In this document: one piece after another, positions 6,603-11,155 of the stretch
Layout: the number at the start of each line of letters is the position of its first letter
Numbering within the stretch: position 1 is the first letter of the stretch
From: Chloroflexi bacterium TMED70
Lineage (GTDB): Bacteria > Chloroflexota > Dehalococcoidia > Lucifugimonadales > Lucifugimonadaceae
Direction: 5' to 3'
NCBI GenBank assembly: GCA_002171675.1
Contig: NHDX01000004.1
Span: 10,412-21,566, forward strand
Length of the DNA: 11,155 nucleotides
The notes under the pieces: generated by a model
Told to the model about the DNA's origin: nothing
What the model saw: only the letters and a program-made list of their open reading frames with translations
Databases searched by the model: none
Translations under genes and position numbers: made by a program

Positions 6603-7769
6603 ATGACACAAAACGGAAAGCATTTCCTTCAAATTCCTGGACCTACTAATGTTCCAGATAGTGTACTAAGGGCAATAAGTTATCCAACTATTGATCATAG
6701 AGGTCCTGAATTTTCAGAAATGACTAAAAATATTATTGAAGGATTAAAGGATGTTGTAAAAGGAAGAGAATCAACTCCTATAATTTTTCCATCATCAGGC
6801 ACTGGAGCATGGGAAGCTTCTTTAGTAAATATACTCTCAGAAGGCGATAGAATACTGATGTTTGAAACTGGTCACTTCTCAACATTATGGAAAACTATGG
6901 CAGAAAAATTAGGATTTAACGTTGAGTATATAGGTGGAGATTGGAGATCAGGGGTTGATGCTGAAAAGATTGCTGATGTCATAAAAAAAGATAAAGATCA
7001 CGATATTAAGGCTATCTGTATGGTTCATAATGAAACCTCTACTGGTGTAACTTCTAAAATACCAAGTATTATAAAAATAATTAAGTCACTAAGGCATCCA
7101 GCCATAATAATGGTAGACACAATTTCTTCATTAGGTTCTATTGATTATTCACATGATGATTGGAATGTTGATGTTACTGTTGCTGGATCTCAAAAAGGTT
7201 TAATGTTACCTCCAGGAATAGCATTTAATTTTGTTAGTGAGAAAGCTATAGAAATTTCTAAGTCTAATAATTACAAAAGATCCTTCTGGGATTGGAATGA
7301 AATGATTACTAATAATATTAATGGATTTTTCCCTTATACACCTTCAACTAATATCCTTTTTGGGTTAGAAGAAGCGTTGAAATTATTAAAAAAAGAAGGC
7401 CTTGAAAATGTTTTTAGAAGACATGAAAGACATGCTAATGCAACTAGGCTTGCTGTAAAAAATTGGGGATTAGAATTACTTCCATTAAACGAAGATGAAC
7501 ACTCAAATTCACTAACAAGTATTCTCTTTAAAGAAGGAGTGAATGCTGACTTTATAAGAAAAATCATCCTAGAGAAATTTAATACATCATTAGGTACAGG
7601 ATTGGGGAAGTGGTCAGGAAGAATAATAAGAATAGGGCATTTAGGTGACTTTAATGATCCAATGTTATTAGGAACATTAAGTTCAGTAGAAATGGGATTA
7701 TCATTAGGAGAAATTGACCATAATTCTGAAGGTGTTAAGGCAGCAATGAATTATTTAGAGAAAAATTAA
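6603..7769 (+). CDS. Class V aminotransferase, serine-glyoxylate type
   Basis: A 388-residue cytosolic PLP enzyme of the serine-glyoxylate / alanine-glyoxylate / serine-pyruvate aminotransferase group. It probably converts glyoxylate to glycine using serine (giving hydroxypyruvate) or alanine. Visible features are the N-terminal IPGPTNVP (11-18), SSGTGAWEAS (64-73) for the phosphate region, HNETSTG (142-148), the cofactor aspartate D172 in VDTISSLG, and the Schiff-base lysine K198 in AGSQKG. The C-terminal TGLGKWSGRIIRIGHLG carries the carboxylate-binding arginine region. Length is normal for the group. The ATG is backed by an AAAGAGG site. It is a single gene between a divergent exporter and a convergent reductase. 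With the hydroxyacid dehydrogenase at 9730-10722 it could form a glyoxylate/hydroxypyruvate route (inference). The exact amino donor is undetermined. Confidence 0.92.
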   Translation: MTQNGKHFLQIPGPTNVPDSVLRAISYPTIDHRGPEFSEMTKNIIEGLKDVVKGRESTPIIFPSSGTGAWEASLVNILSEGDRILMFETGHFSTLWKTMAEKLGFNVEYIGGDWRSGVDAEKIADVIKKDKDHDIKAICMVHNETSTGVTSKIPSIIKIIKSLRHPAIIMVDTISSLGSIDYSHDDWNVDVTVAGSQKGLMLPPGIAFNFVSEKAIEISKSNNYKRSFWDWNEMITNNINGFFPYTPSTNILFGLEEALKLLKKEGLENVFRRHERHANATRLAVKNWGLELLPLNEDEHSNSLTSILFKEGVNADFIRKIILEKFNTSLGTGLGKWSGRIIRIGHLGDFNDPMLLGTLSSVEMGLSLGEIDHNSEGVKAAMNYLEKN

Positions 7770-8794
7770 GGAGTATTTTGAATTCTTCTAAGTAAATTAC
7801 CTATGCCAGCTTTATTTGTCTGAGGCAATATCTTGTCAATTTCTTCTAGATCATTCTTGGTTAATTCTACTCCTGAAGCTTCAGAGTTGGATTTGACTTG
7901 TTCAACTTTAGTAGCACCGGCTATAACAGAACTTACCGATCTTTTTGATAATAGCCATGCAAATGCTAGCTGAACCATAGTAATTCCTTTTTTATTAGCC
8001 CAAAGTTCTAAGTTTTCTATAATTTCAAAATTTTCATCATTCAACCATTTTTCACTCCATGCAGTATTTCCACCAGCTAATCTACCATCTTCAGGAATAA
8101 GATTTCTTTTATATTTTCCTGTAAGAAATCCTGATGCAAGAGGAAAGTAGGGGAGTATGCCAACATTATATTTATCACATGCATGTATGAGTTCAGATTC
8201 TGGTTCTCTCTCGAACATAGAAAATTCTGGTTGAATAGTTGCAAATTCAGCCCATCCATATTTTCTTGAAATATGGATTCCTTCGACAAGTTCAAAAGCC
8301 ATATAATTAGAGCATCCAATGTATCTAATTTTTCCTTGAGTAACTAGATCATCTAATGCTTTTAGAGTTTCTTCTTGTCTAGTGTAAGGATCAAAAATAT
8401 GAGTTTGATATAGGTCAATATAGTCAGTCTGCAATCTTTTTAAGCTTTCATCTACTGATCTTTTTATATGCACAGAAGATAAGCCCGATTTATTTGGACC
8501 TTCATTTATTCTTTGAGCTACTTTTGTGTCGGTAGGAGAAGGCATGGGATTCATACCACCTTTTGATGCAATAATATATTGATCTCTATTTTCTTTGGTA
8601 GCTTTTCCTATATATTCTTCCGAGAGACCATTAGAATACATGTCGGCAGTATCTAACAAATTTATACCATGGTCTAAGCTTGATTTAATTATAACTTCGG
8701 ACTCTTTATAATTTAATTTTCTTCCAAAATTATTAGTGCCAAGGCCAATTTCAGAAACTAAAATTCCTGAGTTCCCTAAATTCCTGTAATTCAT
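7766..8794 (-). CDS. Aldo/keto reductase
   Basis: A 342-residue NAD(P)H-dependent oxidoreductase with a TIM-barrel fold, acting on aldehydes, ketones or sugars. The catalytic tetrad is complete: D48 in LLDTAD, Y53 in MYSNG, K78 in IASKGG and H132 in LYQTHIF. GPNKSGLSSVHIKRSVDESL (99-118) is typical of bacterial general-stress or YajO-like aldo/keto reductases. PYFPLASGFLTGKY (215-228) and the cofactor-binding GATKVEQVKSN (293-303) complete the family pattern. The ATG at 8794 is preceded on its strand by AGAAGAGAG, a plausible ribosome binding site. Its stop overlaps that of the aminotransferase: the four bases TTAA (7766-7769) encode both stops. The physiological substrate is unknown. Confidence 0.93.
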   Translation of the reverse strand: MNYRNLGNSGILVSEIGLGTNNFGRKLNYKESEVIIKSSLDHGINLLDTADMYSNGLSEEYIGKATKENRDQYIIASKGGMNPMPSPTDTKVAQRINEGPNKSGLSSVHIKRSVDESLKRLQTDYIDLYQTHIFDPYTRQEETLKALDDLVTQGKIRYIGCSNYMAFELVEGIHISRKYGWAEFATIQPEFSMFEREPESELIHACDKYNVGILPYFPLASGFLTGKYKRNLIPEDGRLAGGNTAWSEKWLNDENFEIIENLELWANKKGITMVQLAFAWLLSKRSVSSVIAGATKVEQVKSNSEASGVELTKNDLEEIDKILPQTNKAGIGNLLRRIQNTP

Positions 8795-8857
8795 TTAAAT
8801 CTCTCTTCTATTTTTTTTTTACTTTTTACGATAGTATCTAAAAAATTCTCATAAAAA
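8795..8857. promoter_or_regulatory. Divergent promoter region, reductase / EamA transporter
   Basis: These 63 bp are all that separates the two divergent starts, so both promoters must lie here or inside the coding sequences. TAGTAT (8832-8837, plus) is a possible -10. AAGAGAG before the reductase ATG is a ribosome binding site. No Shine-Dalgarno is seen before the transporter ATG, only an A-run. Confidence 0.35.
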
Positions 8858-9727
8858 ATGACGTTATTTGCAACTTTTTTAATACTTCTTTATTGTTTAG
8901 GACATTCATATTGGAATTTTCTTGTTAAGAAATCTGATAATCCTCAAATAATGTTAGTCTTAATTGCTATTGGTTCTTGGGTAATATTTTCTCCATTAGC
9001 ATTAGTTTACATTTTGATAAATCCTATTAGTTTAGAATCATGGATGTTTATAATAATAAATTCAGTTCTTCAAATCTTTTATTATGCTTTCCTAGGTAAA
9101 GCATATAAATTAGCTGATCTGTCTATCGTATATCCTCTAGCAAGAGGAAGTGCTGTATTCTTTATTCCATTTTGGGGGATTATTTTTTTAAATGAATCAG
9201 TTTCATTCTCAGCGATTATTGGAATATCAATGATTTTTATTGGGCTAATATTTATTTCTTTAATTCCAATAATTAATAAAAATCTAATTATTAATAAAAA
9301 TTTAGTAATAGGTATAGGCCTATCAATATTAGTAGGGTTAAATATTTCTCTATATACTATCGTTGACAAAAAGGCAGTGTCATCAGTAAATCCTTTTATT
9401 TACCCGATATTAATTACTGTTGGTGGGTCTTTAGGAGCTATTTTATTTACCGGTAGTAAAAATAAAATAGCGGATTTAAAATTTCAATTTAAAAATCATT
9501 ATTTTACTGTTATAAGTGGATCGATAATTATGTATATAGCTTATTCAGTGATGCTTTATGCCTTAAATATTTCTAAAATGAGCTATGCGGCTACAGCTAG
9601 AGAGTTAACTATAATAGTTGGAATTATATGGAGCTATTTTTTCTTAAAAGAAAAACTAACAATTACTAGATTTTTTGCGATATTAATAATTTTTTTTGGA
9701 GCAATAATAATTTCTGTATCAAAATAA
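8858..9727 (+). CDS. EamA (DMT superfamily) transporter
   Basis: A 289-residue inner-membrane protein with about ten hydrophobic segments in two homologous halves, typical of EamA-domain drug/metabolite transporters. Each half ends in a recognisable block: YPLARGSAVFFIPFWGIIF then LNE in the first, and ARELTIIVGIIWSYFFLKE in the second, the usual place of the conserved glutamate. The loop joining the halves contains a tandem repeat IINKNL-IINKNL (residues 138-149). Members export amino acids, nucleosides or other metabolites; the substrate here is unknown. The ATG is the first good start and leads straight into the first segment, but no ribosome binding site is evident. It ends 2 bp before the stop of the facing dehydrogenase gene. 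Confidence 0.88.
   Translation: MTLFATFLILLYCLGHSYWNFLVKKSDNPQIMLVLIAIGSWVIFSPLALVYILINPISLESWMFIIINSVLQIFYYAFLGKAYKLADLSIVYPLARGSAVFFIPFWGIIFLNESVSFSAIIGISMIFIGLIFISLIPIINKNLIINKNLVIGIGLSILVGLNISLYTIVDKKAVSSVNPFIYPILITVGGSLGAILFTGSKNKIADLKFQFKNHYFTVISGSIIMYIAYSVMLYALNISKMSYAATARELTIIVGIIWSYFFLKEKLTITRFFAILIIFFGAIIISVSK
9269..9304 (+). repeat. In-frame 18-bp tandem duplication inside the transporter gene
   Basis: Two adjacent 18-bp units (9269-9286 and 9287-9304) agree at 16 of 18 positions, and both encode IINKNL. They lie in the linker between the two transporter halves. Confidence 0.8.
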
Positions 9728-9729
9728 AA

Positions 9730-10722
9730 TTAATACCATTTTTCTTTATCAACTATGTTGTGAAGTTCTTTACCTTGATTGAAAAGATTAATGTTTTTTT
9801 TGATAATTTCATACCTTCTATTAGTTATTGTATCTCCTGCATCCAAAAGTGCTACATGAGGTGTGATAATTACTCCAGGAGTAGTCCATAATTTATGATT
9901 TGAAGGTAATGGTTCTTCTTCAAAAACATCTAAACCTGCACCAGAAATAATATTATTTTCTATAGCATTAACTAAATCGTCTAAACTTGTTGTTTTTCCT
10001 CTTCCGACATTTATAAAAATAGAAGAATTTTTCATTTTATTGAATAATTCTAAATTGAACATATGGTGTGTTTCAGGGGTATGCATTACCGTTGAAACTA
10101 AAACATCAACTTCTGAAATTTCTTCTTCAATTTCTTTTTGAGTTATAAGTTTGTCAAAATGCTTAAGTTTCTTAAATTTTGGATCAACTCCAATTACGTT
10201 CATATTAAATGCTTTACAAAGCCTTCCAACTTCTTGCCCAATTCCACCTGCTCCAACTATCATAACTGTAGCTTCATCAAGATGAATAGCTTTATGCCTG
10301 TTAGCATTTTTATTCCAACTTCTTTTTCTTTGAGCTTCTAAAAAATCAGGGAATCTCTTAGATAGTGATAACAAATAAGCCATTACATGATTACCTATGT
10401 AGTCGAAATATATGCCCCTAGGATTTGTAACTACTACTGGATGTTCAACAAGTTCTTTATAGAACCAGCCATCTTTTCCAGATTCATTTACAAAACTACC
10501 TGAATCAGGATTAGCTAACCATTTTAATTCTCGAGCATTTAAGATAGCTTCTGGTGAAATCCATCCATATCCTGCTTGGATTATATGGATGTTTTCAAGT
10601 ACTTCACTTTCATCTTCAAAAACTAAGAATTCTATTTCAGGAAAATCATTTTTTAGTCTGTTTAGTAATTCTTTTTTTATATCATCTAGCGGTGGTAAAA
10701 ATGCAAAATTAGTAAGCTTCAT
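9730..10722 (-). CDS. D-2-hydroxyacid dehydrogenase (NAD-dependent type)
   Basis: A 330-residue cytosolic oxidoreductase that interconverts 2-oxo acids and D-2-hydroxy acids, such as glyoxylate/glycolate or hydroxypyruvate/glycerate. The Rossmann signature GAGGIG (157-162) is followed by D180 at the end of the second strand, which suggests NAD rather than NADP. The catalytic triad is visible: R241 in NVGRGKTTSL, E270 in LDVFEEEPLP and H289 in ITPHVALLDAG. GSFVNESG (75-82) and TNPRGIYFDYIGNHVMAYLL (99-118) form the substrate-side region. Length is standard. The ATG at 10722 follows AAAAGGA on its strand at usable spacing. It is convergent with the transporter and divergent from the aldolase. 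A link with the aminotransferase through hydroxypyruvate is inferred, not shown. Confidence 0.92.
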   Translation of the reverse strand: MKLTNFAFLPPLDDIKKELLNRLKNDFPEIEFLVFEDESEVLENIHIIQAGYGWISPEAILNARELKWLANPDSGSFVNESGKDGWFYKELVEHPVVVTNPRGIYFDYIGNHVMAYLLSLSKRFPDFLEAQRKRSWNKNANRHKAIHLDEATVMIVGAGGIGQEVGRLCKAFNMNVIGVDPKFKKLKHFDKLITQKEIEEEISEVDVLVSTVMHTPETHHMFNLELFNKMKNSSIFINVGRGKTTSLDDLVNAIENNIISGAGLDVFEEEPLPSNHKLWTTPGVIITPHVALLDAGDTITNRRYEIIKKNINLFNQGKELHNIVDKEKWY

Positions 10723-10779
10723 ATAAAATATCCTTTTCTATTTTCATTGTTAGCTCTTAAGGGTATACTCAAAAAATAG

Positions 10780-10785
10780 TATAAC
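10780..10785 (+). promoter_or_regulatory. Possible -10 element of the aldolase gene
   Basis: TATAAC lies 38 bp before the ATG at 10824 within the 101-bp divergent gap; the hexamer 17 bp upstream (TTAAGG) is a poor -35. A near-palindrome GGGTATACTC (10761-10770) just upstream could be an operator, but the evidence is slight. Confidence 0.25.
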
Positions 10786-10811
10786 GACATACGTAAAAAA
10801 AATCATTAATA

Positions 10812-10817
10812 TAGGAG
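10812..10817 (+). promoter_or_regulatory. Strong ribosome binding site of the aldolase gene
   Basis: TAGGAG, within TAGGAGAAAAAAATG, is the best Shine-Dalgarno match in the window and lies about 6 nt before the ATG at 10824. It suggests efficient translation. Confidence 0.75.
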
Positions 10818-10823
10818 AAAAAA

Positions 10824-11155
10824 ATGTACCCAAGTGACATTAGGAAAAAACTAGCAACTGGAAAACCAGTTTTATCAACTAGCATGCCTAGTTTTGAACC
10901 ACATATTGCAAATGCTACTTATAACTGTAAACCTGACTGGGTCTGGATTGATACCGAACACAATCCATGGGGAACTGAATCTATGGGAACATTATGTGTA
11001 GACGGAAGAAAAAAAGGAGTAGCTCCTGTAATAAGAATACCTTGGAATGACCCTGCTTATATAAAAAAAGCATATGATGTAGGTGCAGTGGGAGTTATGA
11101 TTCCCCAAGTTGATACTCCGGATGAAGTGAAACAAGCAATACATGATGCTAAATA
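10824..11155 (+). CDS. HpcH/HpaI aldolase family protein, 3'-truncated
   Basis: The first 110 codons of a class II pyruvate aldolase-like enzyme (HpcH/HpaI, 2-dehydro-3-deoxyglucarate or 4-hydroxy-2-oxovalerate type), cut by the window end. The family cleaves 2-oxo-3-deoxy acids to pyruvate and an aldehyde. WVWIDTEHNPWG (39-50) corresponds to the conserved D-x-EH segment with the catalytic-base histidine. RIPWNDPAYIKKAYDVGAVG (72-91), followed by VMIPQVDT, matches the R-(V/I)-P...D-GA-G...P-x-V-x-(T/S) barrel strands. Its start is fixed by TAGGAG. It begins MYPSDIRKKLATGKPVLSTS, close to the usual N-terminus. The metal-binding Glu/Asp further on lies outside the window, so activity cannot be judged. 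Confidence 0.9.
   Translation, partial: MYPSDIRKKLATGKPVLSTSMPSFEPHIANATYNCKPDWVWIDTEHNPWGTESMGTLCVDGRKKGVAPVIRIPWNDPAYIKKAYDVGAVGVMIPQVDTPDEVKQAIHDAK

Noticed and set aside
10761..10770. Near-palindrome GGGTATACTC as an operator
   Set aside because: Only the inner eight bases are symmetric (GGTATACT being imperfect) and no second copy is present; chance is likely in AT-rich DNA.
1..11155. CRISPR array, insertion sequence or toxin-antitoxin pair
   Set aside because: No spaced direct repeats, terminal inverted repeats, transposase or short paired toxin-antitoxin genes could be found by reading both strands.

Overview
The window is AT-rich (roughly 30% GC by eye) chromosomal bacterial DNA with short intergenic gaps. 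The proteins are rich in Lys, Asn and Ile, as expected for a streamlined, probably marine planktonic bacterium. The tRNA-His gene encodes both G-1 and C73, with CCA. That argues against the many Alphaproteobacteria that lost this pair. The mix of small-molecule catabolic enzymes (RraA-like protein, HpcH/HpaI aldolase, 2-hydroxyacid dehydrogenase, aldo/keto reductase, serine-glyoxylate-type aminotransferase) would fit an AT-rich heterotroph such as some SAR202-type Chloroflexota. This placement is only a weak inference.

Layout. Positions 1-2133 read rightward: the 3' part of a leucyl aminopeptidase, an RraA-like protein, then tRNA-His(GTG) and tRNA-Arg(TCG). Spacing is so tight (11, 10 and 5 nt) that all four are probably one transcription unit. 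Facing it is a 1108-residue multidomain nuclease-helicase of the TM0106/RecB-like type (2175-5501, minus). It carries an N-terminal PD-(D/E)XK nuclease with a probable Fe-S cluster, a DEDD RNase H-like domain, and a C-terminal superfamily 1 helicase. A 405-bp gene-free gap follows (5502-5906). It holds a sharp GC-enriched island (about 5593-5760) whose two ends pair into an interrupted stem. This is the best candidate for an undescribed or unassigned structured RNA gene.

From 5907 to the end, six genes alternate strand one by one: LysE-type exporter (-), class V aminotransferase (+), aldo/keto reductase (-), EamA transporter (+), D-2-hydroxyacid dehydrogenase (-) and a truncated HpcH/HpaI aldolase (+). 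They form divergent promoter regions and nearly zero-length or overlapping convergent ends.

Functionally, the aminotransferase and the hydroxyacid dehydrogenase could form a glyoxylate/serine/hydroxypyruvate route. The aldolase and RraA-like protein could supply 2-oxo acids, and the two transporters would move amino acids or metabolites. The helicase is the only nucleic-acid enzyme and stands alone. I see no CRISPR array, insertion sequence, phage gene or recognised defence cluster.
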